Positions 1 to 5,423 of a DNA stretch of 5,967 bases are shown piece by piece; position 1 is the first letter of the stretch; every line of letters starts with the position of its first letter. Location of the stretch: assembly GCA_021792815.1 (NCBI GenBank), contig JAJYTX010000201.1, forward strand, positions 1 through 5,967, written 5' to 3'. The translations under genes and the position numbers were made by a program. Source of the stretch: Pseudomonadota bacterium (GTDB lineage Bacteria; Pseudomonadota; Gammaproteobacteria; Steroidobacterales; Steroidobacteraceae). The notes below the pieces were generated by a model. It saw only the letters and a list, made by a program, of their open reading frames with translations. It was not told where the DNA came from and did no database searches.

Positions 1-288
1 GGCGGCGGTGGTCGAGCAGTCGATCACCAGTGAGCCTGCCGCCAGCGTGGGCGCGAGCGCGCTGACGACTTCGAGCACATCCGCATCCGCCGACACGCAG
101 CTCACCACGGCATCGGCTCCGGCGCCGAGCTCCGCGAGGGTGGCCGGCGCCTGGATGCCGAGCTCGGCGGCCAGAGCCCGGGCCTTCTCACCCGTGCGGT
201 TCCATACCGACGTCAAAAGGTCCGCGCGGCGCAGGTTGCGGGCCATGGAAAGGCCCATGGCGCCGAGTCCGACGAATCCTACCCGCAT
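1..288 (-). CDS. NAD(P)-dependent beta-hydroxyacid dehydrogenase (3-hydroxyisobutyrate dehydrogenase / GLYR family), N-terminal part
   Basis: The first 96 codons of a leftward gene that leaves the window at position 1. The N-terminus MRVGFVGLGAMGLSMARNL carries the Rossmann dinucleotide-binding motif GxGxMG at residues 7-12. The segment after beta-strand 2 reads WNRT (29-32); an Asn-Arg-Thr here is usual in NADP(H)-preferring members. Residues 90-94, DCSTT, match the conserved substrate-binding signature D-[CM]-S-T of the family. Members reduce or oxidise small beta-hydroxyacids such as 3-hydroxyisobutyrate, tartronate semialdehyde, glyoxylate or succinic semialdehyde; the missing C-terminal domain would be needed to choose. 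The ATG at 288 is chosen because the family begins right at this beta-strand; only a weak G-rich stretch precedes it. The neighbouring DUF4124 gene lies 146 bp upstream in the same direction with a hairpin between them, so separate transcription is likely. Family confident, substrate unknown. Confidence 0.88.
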   Translation of the reverse strand, partial: MRVGFVGLGAMGLSMARNLRRADLLTSVWNRTGEKARALAAELGIQAPATLAELGAGADAVVSCVSADADVLEVVSALAPTLAAGSLVIDCSTTAA

Positions 289-332
289 GACATCCACTAC
301 CCCATCGATGCGGCAAGCCGCCCGTGGCTGCC

Positions 333-338
333 ACTATA
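333..338 (-). promoter_or_regulatory. possible -10 box for the dehydrogenase gene
   Basis: On the minus strand TATAGT (one mismatch to TATAAT) lies about 45 nt upstream of the ATG at 288. It is embedded in the perfect 10-bp palindrome CACTATAGTG (332-341), so it could also be an operator half. No good -35 is seen at the expected distance, hence the low confidence. Confidence 0.22.
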
Positions 339-353
339 GTGCTCCCTCGGGGT

Positions 354-380
354 GATCCGGAATCCGTACAGGCCCGGATC
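354..380. repeat. inverted repeat between the dehydrogenase and DUF4124 genes
   Basis: GATCCGG (354-360) and CCGGATC (374-380) form a 7-bp perfect inverted repeat around a 13-nt loop. It has no T tract. It could be an operator or part of a termination region together with the hairpin at 396-420. No function can be assigned from the sequence. Confidence 0.3.
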
Positions 381-395
381 GCAGACGCCGGCTCA

Positions 396-420
396 GCGCC
401 CGCCTACCGGGGCGTGGCGC
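396..420 (-). terminator. hairpin downstream of the DUF4124 gene, possible terminator
   Basis: GCGCCCGCC (396-404) can pair with GGCG (411-414) and GGCGC (416-420), giving a 9-bp GC stem with one bulged T and a 6-nt loop. It begins 14 nt past the stop codon at 435. No run of T follows on the minus strand, so if it terminates transcription it is not a classical intrinsic terminator. Confidence 0.35.
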
Positions 421-434
421 TCACAAGAGGCTCC

Positions 435-896
435 TCAGGGCGAGGGCGTTGCGCAGAGCCGATCCATGCTTTCCCTTGCCTTGACCCGCGCGGCATTGGC
501 CTCGGCGTCGGTGAAGTAATGCCGCTGGCCTTTCTTGCCGGTCGTAAAGAGCCGGCGTGCGTGGATCAGGCTCCAGTATCTCGCCTTCGCCTTTTTGCAC
601 CGCTGGGCCTGAAGTTGCGCTTCCTCGGCCTGCACGGCGCGTTCATCCGCCTGCCGCTGGATCTGCTGATCGGCCCCTTTGCTTTCGGCGAGGATGGCCT
701 GCATGGCGTGGGACGAGCTGCCGCCTTTCAGCGACTCGGAAGTGACCATCACCCGCGTGGCGCCGGGCACCCATTGATCGCTGTAGTGCACCACGCCGTG
801 CGGATCCACCCAGCGGAATACATCGGCATGGGCCAGGCTCAGGGTCCCGGCCAGCAGGACCCCTGTGAGCGTAACGAAGATCGCGGTGCGCGGCAT
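435..896 (-). CDS. secreted DUF4124-domain protein
   Basis: A 153-residue protein. Residues 1-24 look like a Sec signal peptide (Arg at 3, hydrophobic stretch, cleavage after AHA), followed at once by DVFRWVDPHGVVHYSDQ (25-41), the hallmark of DUF4124 (xxYxWxDxxGxxHYSD). About residues 75-105 are rich in Gln, Glu, Ala and Lys and probably helical or coiled-coil. The C-terminal part (RRLFTTGKKGQRHYFTDAE, 114-132) ends in a basic helix. Two cysteines, C100 and C148, bracket this tail and could form a disulfide in the periplasm. The ATG at 896 is chosen because it begins the signal peptide and has GGAGA a few nt upstream; the frame stays open further upstream, but that stretch has no protein-like character. 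DUF4124 proteins are envelope proteins of unproven function, and nothing here adds one. It is codirectional with amt but 164 bp away. Confidence 0.88.
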   Translation of the reverse strand: MPRTAIFVTLTGVLLAGTLSLAHADVFRWVDPHGVVHYSDQWVPGATRVMVTSESLKGGSSSHAMQAILAESKGADQQIQRQADERAVQAEEAQLQAQRCKKAKARYWSLIHARRLFTTGKKGQRHYFTDAEANAARVKARESMDRLCATPSP

Positions 897-935
897 GGGC
901 GTCTCCGGTGTGCTGATCAATCCGATCCAAGAACC

Positions 936-941
936 ATTGTA
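936..941 (-). promoter_or_regulatory. possible -10 box for the DUF4124 gene
   Basis: TACAAT on the minus strand (one mismatch to TATAAT) lies 39 nt upstream of the ATG at 896 and ahead of the GGAGA ribosome-binding site. No convincing -35 hexamer sits 16-18 bp further upstream. It is listed because the 164-bp gap after amt suggests the gene needs a promoter of its own. Confidence 0.25.
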
Positions 942-1060
942 AGACCGTTGGTCTCGATCGTGAGTGATGGCTGGCACACCGGGCGCGAAACCCCGGGGCG
1001 GCGGTTGGACTGCGCTCACGCCACGATGCCGTTCAGATCCGCCCTCCGCCCAGGCCCGCG

Positions 1061-2446
1061 CTACATGTCGTAAGCGCGCTCGCCATGGATCGTGATGTCC
1101 AGACCCTCGCGCTCCTCGTCCTCGCTCACGCGCAGGCCGATCGTCCACTTGACGAGCGAGAAGCCGATGGCCGCAACCACGGCGGTCCACACGATCACTA
1201 CGCCCACCGCCTTGGCCTGGATGAGCAGCTGGGCCCAGATGCCCGGGTAGGCGCTTCCGCCGGGTCCCCCGAGGGCCGGATCGTTGAAGATCCCGGTGGC
1301 CAGTGCGCCGAAGATCCCGCCCAGGGCATGTACGCCGAAGACATCCAGCGCATCGTCGGTGCGGATCAGCCGCTTGAGGCCGGTGACGCCCCAGAAGCAG
1401 AGCGGGCCGACACCGAGGCCGATCAGAAACGCGCCCAGGATGCCGACGTTGCCGGCCGCCGGCGTGATGGCCACCAGGCCCGCCACCGCGCCCGAGGCCG
1501 CACCCAGCATCGATGGCTTACCCTTGATGAGCCATTCCGTCCCCATCCAGGTGAGTACCGCACAGGCAGTGGCCAGGTACGTGTTCATGAAGGCGAGGGC
1601 CGCCGAACCGTTGGCCTCCAGCGCGGAGCCGGCATTGAACCCGAACCAGCCGAACCACAGGAGCGAGGCGCCGATCATGGTCATGGTGAGGCTGTGCGGA
1701 GGCATCGGTTCCCTGCCGAGGCCGATGCGCTTGCCGAGAATGATGGCGCCCACCAGGCCCGCGACACCGGCGTTGATGTGCACCACGGTACCGCCGGCGA
1801 AGTCGAGTGCGCCCCATTTCCACAACAGCCCGCCGACGGGGTGCGCGCCCGCGGTGGTATCCAGGCCGGGCCAGTACCACACCATGTGCGCCACCGGGCA
1901 GTAGCAGAAGGTGAACCAGAACGCCAGGAACAGCAGGATGCCGGAAAACTTCACCCGCTCGACGAGGGCGCCGAGGATCAGGCAGCAGGTGATGGCGGCG
2001 AAGGTGGCCTGGAACCCCACGTAGACCAGCTCATTCAGCACGATGCCCTTGTCGAACGTCCCGATCGTGGAGAAGACGCCGGTCGCGGGATTGAAGGTGC
2101 CGGCGAGGAACAGCCGGCTGAGGCCCCCGATGAAGGGGTTGCCGGCGGTGAAGGCCAGCGAGTAGCCGTAGATGCACCACAGCACGGTGATCAGGGAAAA
2201 GCCGGCGAACACCTGCATCAGCACCGACAGCATGTTCTTGGTGCGTACCAGTCCGCCGTAGAACAAGCCGAGCGCCGGTACCGACATCAACAGCACTAGG
2301 GCCGTGGAGGTCATCATCCAGGCCATGTCGCCCTTGTCAGGCGTCGGCGCAGCGGTAAGGGCCCCGGCCATCGCGGGGCCTGAGGCCGCCAGTGTAGCGG
2401 TCGCGGCCATGCAGAGGAATGTGATGAATTTTCGGACGATACGCAT
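1061..2446 (-). CDS. amtB: ammonium transporter, AmtB type
   Basis: A 461-residue inner-membrane channel that takes up ammonium and works as a trimer. Residues 1-27 look like a cleavable signal peptide (cleavage after AMA), as in E. coli AmtB. The family signature DFAGGTVVHINAGVAG is at 215-230. Pore residues align with E. coli AmtB: F149 and F270 (Phe gate F107/F215), W190 (W148), D215 (D160), and the twin histidines H223 (H168) and H373 (H318, in DVFGVHALGG). The cytoplasmic tail GLRVSEDEEREGLD (437-450) keeps the motif through which P-II proteins such as GlnK close the channel. The ATG at 2446 is preferred: GGGAG lies about 6 nt upstream and the signal peptide begins there; the in-frame ATG at 2524 has no ribosome-binding site and would add a non-hydrophobic leader. 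Expression is probably sigma-54/NtrC dependent (sites at 2557-2572 and 2626-2640). No glnK is adjacent. Confidence 0.96.
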   Translation of the reverse strand: MRIVRKFITFLCMAATATLAASGPAMAGALTAAPTPDKGDMAWMMTSTALVLLMSVPALGLFYGGLVRTKNMLSVLMQVFAGFSLITVLWCIYGYSLAFTAGNPFIGGLSRLFLAGTFNPATGVFSTIGTFDKGIVLNELVYVGFQATFAAITCCLILGALVERVKFSGILLFLAFWFTFCYCPVAHMVWYWPGLDTTAGAHPVGGLLWKWGALDFAGGTVVHINAGVAGLVGAIILGKRIGLGREPMPPHSLTMTMIGASLLWFGWFGFNAGSALEANGSAALAFMNTYLATACAVLTWMGTEWLIKGKPSMLGAASGAVAGLVAITPAAGNVGILGAFLIGLGVGPLCFWGVTGLKRLIRTDDALDVFGVHALGGIFGALATGIFNDPALGGPGGSAYPGIWAQLLIQAKAVGVVIVWTAVVAAIGFSLVKWTIGLRVSEDEEREGLDITIHGERAYDM

Positions 2447-2556
2447 GTTTTCTCCCGGGCAATGCTCGAGCGGCACGTGTTTCTGGGCGATCGGGTCAAA
2501 AATAGGGGCTGCCGGATCGGCCATCACACGCGTAAGCTGATGACGCGGGGCCGAGG

Positions 2557-2572
2557 TGCAGAATCCGTGCCA
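2557..2572 (-). promoter_or_regulatory. sigma-54 (-24/-12) promoter of amt
   Basis: The minus strand reads TGGCACGGATTCTGCA. Against the consensus TGGCACG-N4-TTGCA only the first T of the -12 box differs. The invariant GG (2571-2570) and GC (2559-2558) have the required spacing. Transcription would start near 2546, leaving a leader of about 100 nt before the amt ATG at 2446. A perfect NtrC-type palindrome lies 54 bp further upstream, the layout expected for a nitrogen-regulated amt gene. Confidence 0.85.
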
Positions 2573-2625
2573 TCGCAAAATTCATTGCAGTCACAGCGGA
2601 TTGCGTTACCTCTGCACCAGAATCC

Positions 2626-2640
2626 GCACCATTTTGGTGC
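2626..2640. promoter_or_regulatory. NtrC binding site
   Basis: GCACCATTTTGGTGC is a perfect palindrome (GCACCA-N3-TGGTGC) matching the NtrC enhancer consensus. Its centre (2633) is about 87 bp upstream of the predicted sigma-54 start near 2546, a normal distance for an activator of a -24/-12 promoter. An overlapping extra half-site TGCACCA lies at 2613-2619. The palindrome ends 51 bp before the ubiK start codon, so bound NtrC could also affect ubiK, though nothing shows this. Confidence 0.82.
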
Positions 2641-2691
2641 TGCCCGCAAGCCCATCCGCCCTAAACCGGGGCACGTACTGGGAGGTCAGCG

Positions 2692-2964
2692 ATGATGGAT
2701 ATTTTTGGTATCGATGCGATTGCCCGCCGACTCGCCGAAAGCGTCCCGCCAGCGCTGCGCACTCTGCAACAGGACCTGGAGAGCAACTTCCGCGCGGTGC
2801 TGCGCGCCAGCCTCGGCAAACTGGATCTGGTGACCCGGGACGAATTCGACACCCAGACGCGGGTACTGCAGCGCACGCGCGAGCGCCTCGCCGAGCTCGA
2901 GGCACGCTTAAAGGCGCTGGAGGGCGGTGCGAAGCCCGACAGCCCGGCGGCGGACAGCCCTTAG
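2692..2964 (+). CDS. ubiK: ubiquinone biosynthesis accessory factor UbiK (YqiC / BMFP family)
   Basis: A 90-residue acidic, soluble helical protein. The N-terminal half (MMDIFGIDAIARRLAESVPP...) is an amphipathic segment, followed by LDLVTRDEFDTQTRVLQRTRERLAELEARLKALE (about 44-77), the family's signature: the LDLVxRxEFDxQ motif leading into a C-terminal coiled coil. The last 13 residues are a Pro/Ala/Asp-rich tail. In enterobacteria UbiK forms a complex with UbiJ and helps the soluble Ubi enzymes make coenzyme Q under aerobic conditions, probably by helping them meet membrane lipids. GGAGG (2681-2685) is 6 nt before the ATG at 2692 and 9 nt before a second ATG at 2695; either could be used, the first being spaced best. 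It is divergent from amt, and comM starts 61 nt downstream, probably in one transcript. No clear sigma-70 promoter could be picked out. Confidence 0.93.
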   Translation: MMDIFGIDAIARRLAESVPPALRTLQQDLESNFRAVLRASLGKLDLVTRDEFDTQTRVLQRTRERLAELEARLKALEGGAKPDSPAADSP

Positions 2965-3025
2965 CGGCACGCGCGTCCCCCGCGCCGCTGCCGTCTCGCT
3001 GCCGGACGAACCGCAGGCTCGCTTC

Positions 3026-4561
3026 ATGCCGCTGCCCGTTGCGCACCTGGCGTGCCGCGCGCAGGTGGGCCTGTCGGCTCCGCCGGTGCAGGTGGAGGTC
3101 ACACTCGCCAGCGGCCTGCCCGTATTTTACATCGTCGGGCTTCCGGCCACGGTGGTGAAGGAAAGCCGCGAGCGGGTGCGGGCCGCGCTCCTGTCCTGCG
3201 GCTTCGAGTTTCCGGCCGGACGCATCATCGTCAATCTGGCGCCCGCCGAGATCCCAAAGGAAGGCGGACGGTTCGAGCTGCCGATGGCGCTCGGCATCCT
3301 GATCGCCTCGGGCCAGCTCGCGGCGCGGCCCGGCACGCCGGTCTGCGAGCTGTACGGCGAGCTGGGCCTTGGCGGTGAGGTCAAAGCCGTACGCGGCATC
3401 CTGCTGGCGGCTGCGCACGCCCATCGTGACGGGCATGAGCTGATCGTCCCGCGGGCCAATCTGCAGGAGGCACTCATTGTCGCCGCAGGGCAGGTCCGGG
3501 CGGCGGCACACTTGAGCGAGGTCTGCGAGCATTGGGCGGGCCTCGTCCGGTTGCCGCAGGGTGAAGCTGTCGATCGCCCGGTCATCCATGGATCGGCGCC
3601 CGCAATGGACCTGAGGGATGTGCGGGGACAGGTCCAGGGCAAACGCGCGCTGCTCATTGCCGCCGCAGGTGCGCACAGCCTGCTCATGATCGGTCCGCCG
3701 GGAAGCGGCAAGAGCATGCTGGCGCAGCGTCTGCCGGGCCTGCTGCCGCCCCTGACACACTCCGAGGCGCTGGATTGCGCGGCGATCGCCTCGGTCAGCG
3801 CAGCCGGTTTCAACGCGGACAGGTTCGGCTTGCGTCCCTTCCGGACGCCGCATCACACGGCGTCAGCCGTCGCCCTGGTGGGCGGGGGCGCACAGGCGCG
3901 TCCCGGGGAGATCAGCCTCGCACACCATGGCGTGCTCTTCCTTGACGAGCTGCCGGAGTTCGACCGGCGGGTGTTGGAAGCGCTGAGAGAGCCGCTGGAA
4001 TCCGGCGTCGTGATGGTGTCGCGCGCGGCGATGCAGGCCGAGTACCCGGCGGCATTCCAGCTCGTCGCCGCCATGAACCCCTGCCCGTGCGGTCACCAGG
4101 GCGATGTCGGGGCGAACTGCCGCTGCACGCCCGCCCAGGTGCGCAGCTACCGCGCGCGTATCTCCGGTCCGCTGCTCGATCGCCTGGACATGCACGTGCA
4201 GGTACCGCGCCTGGAGGCCGGCGAGTTCGACGAGGGGCCACGGGGAGAGGCCAGTGCGGTCCTGGCCGAGCGTGTGGCCCACGTCAGGATGGTGCAGCTG
4301 CTGCGTCAGGGGCGTTGCAACGCGCGTCTGACCGATGCACAGGTGGATCAGTGGTGCGCGGCCAATCCCCGCGGGCGCGCATTGCTCGATCAGGCCATGC
4401 AGCGGCTGCGGCTGTCCGCGCGGGCGCGCCAGCGCATCCTGAAGCTGGCGCGCACCATTGCCGATCTCGATGGCCAGCCCACCATCACCGCCGCACACGT
4501 GGGCGAGGCGGTGATGCTGAGGGTCATGGACCGGGAGCGGATTACTTCGGCCGGCCCTTGA
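3026..4561 (+). CDS. comM: ComM / YifB-family Mg-chelatase-like AAA+ ATPase
   Basis: A 511-residue protein, the usual family length. The N-terminal domain (1 to about 185) has the family motifs GLPVFYIVGLP (30-40) and KESRERVRAAL (45-55). The AAA+ core has Walker A GPPGSGKS (223-230), the family motif RPFRTPHHTAS (270-280), Walker B VLFLDE (303-308) and sensor-1 region AAMNPCPCG (348-356). Four cysteines (C353, C355, C365, C367) may bind a metal. LLDRLDMHV (383-391) and the C-terminal helical domain (SARARQRILKLARTIADLDG) complete it. ComM is a hexameric helicase that promotes branch migration when incoming DNA recombines during natural transformation; many non-competent bacteria also keep it. 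The ATG at 3026 fits the family N-terminus; an earlier in-frame ATG at 2927 lies inside ubiK and gives a poor sequence. Its ribosome-binding site is weak (AGG 9 nt upstream), so translation may depend on ubiK. Its 3' end overlaps the convergent cytochrome gene by 20 nt. Confidence 0.95.
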   Translation: MPLPVAHLACRAQVGLSAPPVQVEVTLASGLPVFYIVGLPATVVKESRERVRAALLSCGFEFPAGRIIVNLAPAEIPKEGGRFELPMALGILIASGQLAARPGTPVCELYGELGLGGEVKAVRGILLAAAHAHRDGHELIVPRANLQEALIVAAGQVRAAAHLSEVCEHWAGLVRLPQGEAVDRPVIHGSAPAMDLRDVRGQVQGKRALLIAAAGAHSLLMIGPPGSGKSMLAQRLPGLLPPLTHSEALDCAAIASVSAAGFNADRFGLRPFRTPHHTASAVALVGGGAQARPGEISLAHHGVLFLDELPEFDRRVLEALREPLESGVVMVSRAAMQAEYPAAFQLVAAMNPCPCGHQGDVGANCRCTPAQVRSYRARISGPLLDRLDMHVQVPRLEAGEFDEGPRGEASAVLAERVAHVRMVQLLRQGRCNARLTDAQVDQWCAANPRGRALLDQAMQRLRLSARARQRILKLARTIADLDGQPTITAAHVGEAVMLRVMDRERITSAGP

Positions 4562-5081
4562 CCAGGGCGGGATCCACCAGGGAGACCATGTAGTTGACCG
4601 CCCGCTTGACCACGGCGTCCGGCAGGGTCGGCTGTCCGCCCTTCGCCGGCATGATGCCGCTGTGTCCGTGGAAACCGTGCAGCGCATGCTCGTAGAGCGT
4701 CGGTAATCCCTTGGCGATGTGCGGAGCCCACGCGGCCTTGTCGCCGGCCTTGGGGGCTCCCGCGACGCCCGGTCCGTGACAGGCGCTGCAGGTCTGTTGA
4801 AAGAGCTGCTGGCCGGTGGTCGGGATGCCGGTGGTGCCGCTGCCCGCCGCGGCGGGCGCGGCGGCGGGCGCGGAATTCATCTGCCCGGCGATCGCCTCCT
4901 GGGCGAACGGTGCAACCCGCTTCGAGACGTCCTTGATGTATTCGGTGTCGGAGAGAACTTCCTTGCCCTCAGTGTGGGCTCCGACGTAGCGGGCCAGAAC
5001 GAAAATCAGAATGGCGACCGTCGCGAGAATGCCGAGCACCAGACTGAACACATTGATGAAGTGAGTATCCTGCTTGCTCAC
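4542..5081 (-). CDS. membrane-anchored class I cytochrome c (cytochrome c5-like)
   Basis: A 179-residue protein. A single hydrophobic segment (VFSLVLGILATVAILIFVLA, 11-30) after a short cytoplasmic N-terminus anchors it in the inner membrane with the rest in the periplasm. A soluble stretch and an Ala/Pro-rich linker (about 70-85) lead to a monohaem domain: haem-binding CSACH (98-102) and an axial Met (M144) in GIMPAKGG, the form typical of cytochrome c5. It should carry electrons in a respiratory chain; its partners are not visible here. The start is GTG at 5081, with GAGAGG about 4 nt upstream; an in-frame GTG at 5117 has no ribosome-binding site. TATACT (5119-5124) may be its -10 box. It runs against comM, and the two coding regions share 4542-4561. 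Confidence 0.92.
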   Translation of the reverse strand: MSKQDTHFINVFSLVLGILATVAILIFVLARYVGAHTEGKEVLSDTEYIKDVSKRVAPFAQEAIAGQMNSAPAAAPAAAGSGTTGIPTTGQQLFQQTCSACHGPGVAGAPKAGDKAAWAPHIAKGLPTLYEHALHGFHGHSGIMPAKGGQPTLPDAVVKRAVNYMVSLVDPALVKGRPK

Positions 5082-5118
5082 GATACCTCTCGGGGGAATC
5101 GGTGAACGCGGAAGCACC

Positions 5119-5124
5119 AGTATA
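5119..5124 (-). promoter_or_regulatory. possible -10 box of the cytochrome c gene
   Basis: TATACT on the minus strand, one mismatch to TATAAT, 37 nt upstream of the GTG at 5081. It would give a leader of about 30 nt. No good -35 hexamer is present at 16-18 bp; that position lies in the copied tRNA 3' fragment of the first repeat unit. The sequence is otherwise very GC-rich, which makes this AT-rich hexamer stand out. Confidence 0.35.
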
Positions 5125-5137
5125 GCGGGTCACGAGC

Positions 5138-5281
5138 CGCCCGACTGGATTACTCGGCCCCTCCTGGGCCTCGCCCCCCCCTGCGGGGGCCGGCGCTGTG
5201 CGCCGTTCAAATGTGCTCCCGGCACATTTGTCGAACCAGCGACTCGCCACTCACGTGTTCGACCCTCACGGCAATTTGGCG
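5138..5281 (-). repeat. tandem repeat unit 1, tRNA-Arg-derived (144 bp)
   Basis: First of two head-to-tail units lying downstream of tRNA-Arg(CCG). Read on the minus strand, a unit consists of a 34-nt spacer, then 13 nt identical to tRNA positions 46-58 (5243-5231), then an 80-bp structured insert (5230-5151), then the rest of the tRNA 3' end (from 5150). In this unit the tRNA copy stops at 5138, one base short of the acceptor end, and lacks the CCA. Apart from two extra C in a C run (8 against 6), it is identical to unit 2 in my base-by-base comparison. It fills the otherwise gene-free stretch between the cytochrome gene and the tRNA; open frames across it are artefacts. Confidence 0.93.
5151..5230. 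repeat. four-hairpin insert, copy 1, splitting a tRNA T loop
   Basis: An 80-bp block placed between tRNA positions 58 and 59 of the copied T loop. It folds into four successive hairpins: GGCCC/GGGCC (5156-5160/5166-5170), CCCCC/GGGGG (5177-5181/5185-5189), GGCGC/GCGCC (5192-5196/5200-5204) and CAAATGTGC/GCACATTTG (5208-5216/5222-5230), with loops of 3-5 nt. No open frame of any credible kind is inside. It resembles a small structured intergenic element, but I cannot assign it to a named family. Confidence 0.8.
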
Positions 5282-5423
5282 CGCCCGACTGGATTACTCG
5301 GCCCCTCCTGGGCCTCGCCCCCCTGCGGGGGCCGGCGCTGTGCGCCGTTCAAATGTGCTCCCGGCACATTTGTCGAACCAGCGACTCGCCACTCACGTGT
5401 TCGACCCTCACGGCAATTTGGCG
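5282..5423 (-). repeat. tandem repeat unit 2, tRNA-Arg-derived (142 bp)
   Basis: Second unit, directly abutting the true tRNA-Arg gene. Its copied tRNA 3' fragment is complete: positions 5277-5294 include the acceptor strand, discriminator G and CCA, and 5373-5385 supply tRNA positions 46-58. The 34-nt spacer (5386-5419) separates this fragment from the 3' end of the real tRNA. The same spacer recurs in unit 1, so the duplication copied the tRNA 3' end together with its downstream flank. Period 144 bp before the C run and 142 bp after it. Confidence 0.93.
5295..5372. repeat. four-hairpin insert, copy 2, splitting a tRNA T loop
   Basis: A 78-bp copy of the block at 5151-5230, with two fewer C in the C run and otherwise identical, including all four stems. 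The boundary is uncertain by 1 bp because a T occurs at both ends. Removal joins GGAT to TCGAACC on the plus strand, which is exactly the tRNA-Arg T arm. Confidence 0.8.

Noticed and set aside
991..998. CCCCGGGG palindrome downstream of amt as a terminator
   Set aside because: It has no loop and no T tract, and the weak 5-bp alternative fold around it is not distinguishable from chance in GC-rich DNA.
324..1073. Rightward open frame of 249 codons opposite the DUF4124 gene
   Set aside because: Antisense to a protein with a clear signal peptide and DUF4124 motif; no ribosome-binding site or domain is visible.
897..1190. Upstream extension of the DUF4124 frame into the amt 3' end
   Set aside because: The extension is Arg/Gly-rich with no homology, would bury the signal peptide, and passes the GGAGA-preceded ATG at 896.
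1085..2299. Long rightward open frame (404 codons) opposite amt
   Set aside because: It is an antisense shadow of the amt gene in GC-rich DNA: low-complexity Glu/Gln/Arg/His composition, no recognisable domain, while the minus strand encodes a fully conserved transporter.
2606..3856. Long leftward open frame (416 codons) opposite ubiK and comM
   Set aside because: It spans two recognised genes on the other strand, is Arg-rich without motifs, and covers the NtrC site; it is a codon-bias shadow.
5151..5230. Group I or other self-splicing intron in a tRNA
   Set aside because: At 78-80 bp it is too small for a self-splicing intron, lies in the T loop rather than the anticodon loop, and sits in a 3' fragment rather than in the functional tRNA, which is intact next door.
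5138..5423. CRISPR array
   Set aside because: Only two units of about 143 bp that are identical throughout, with no unique spacers and no cas genes.
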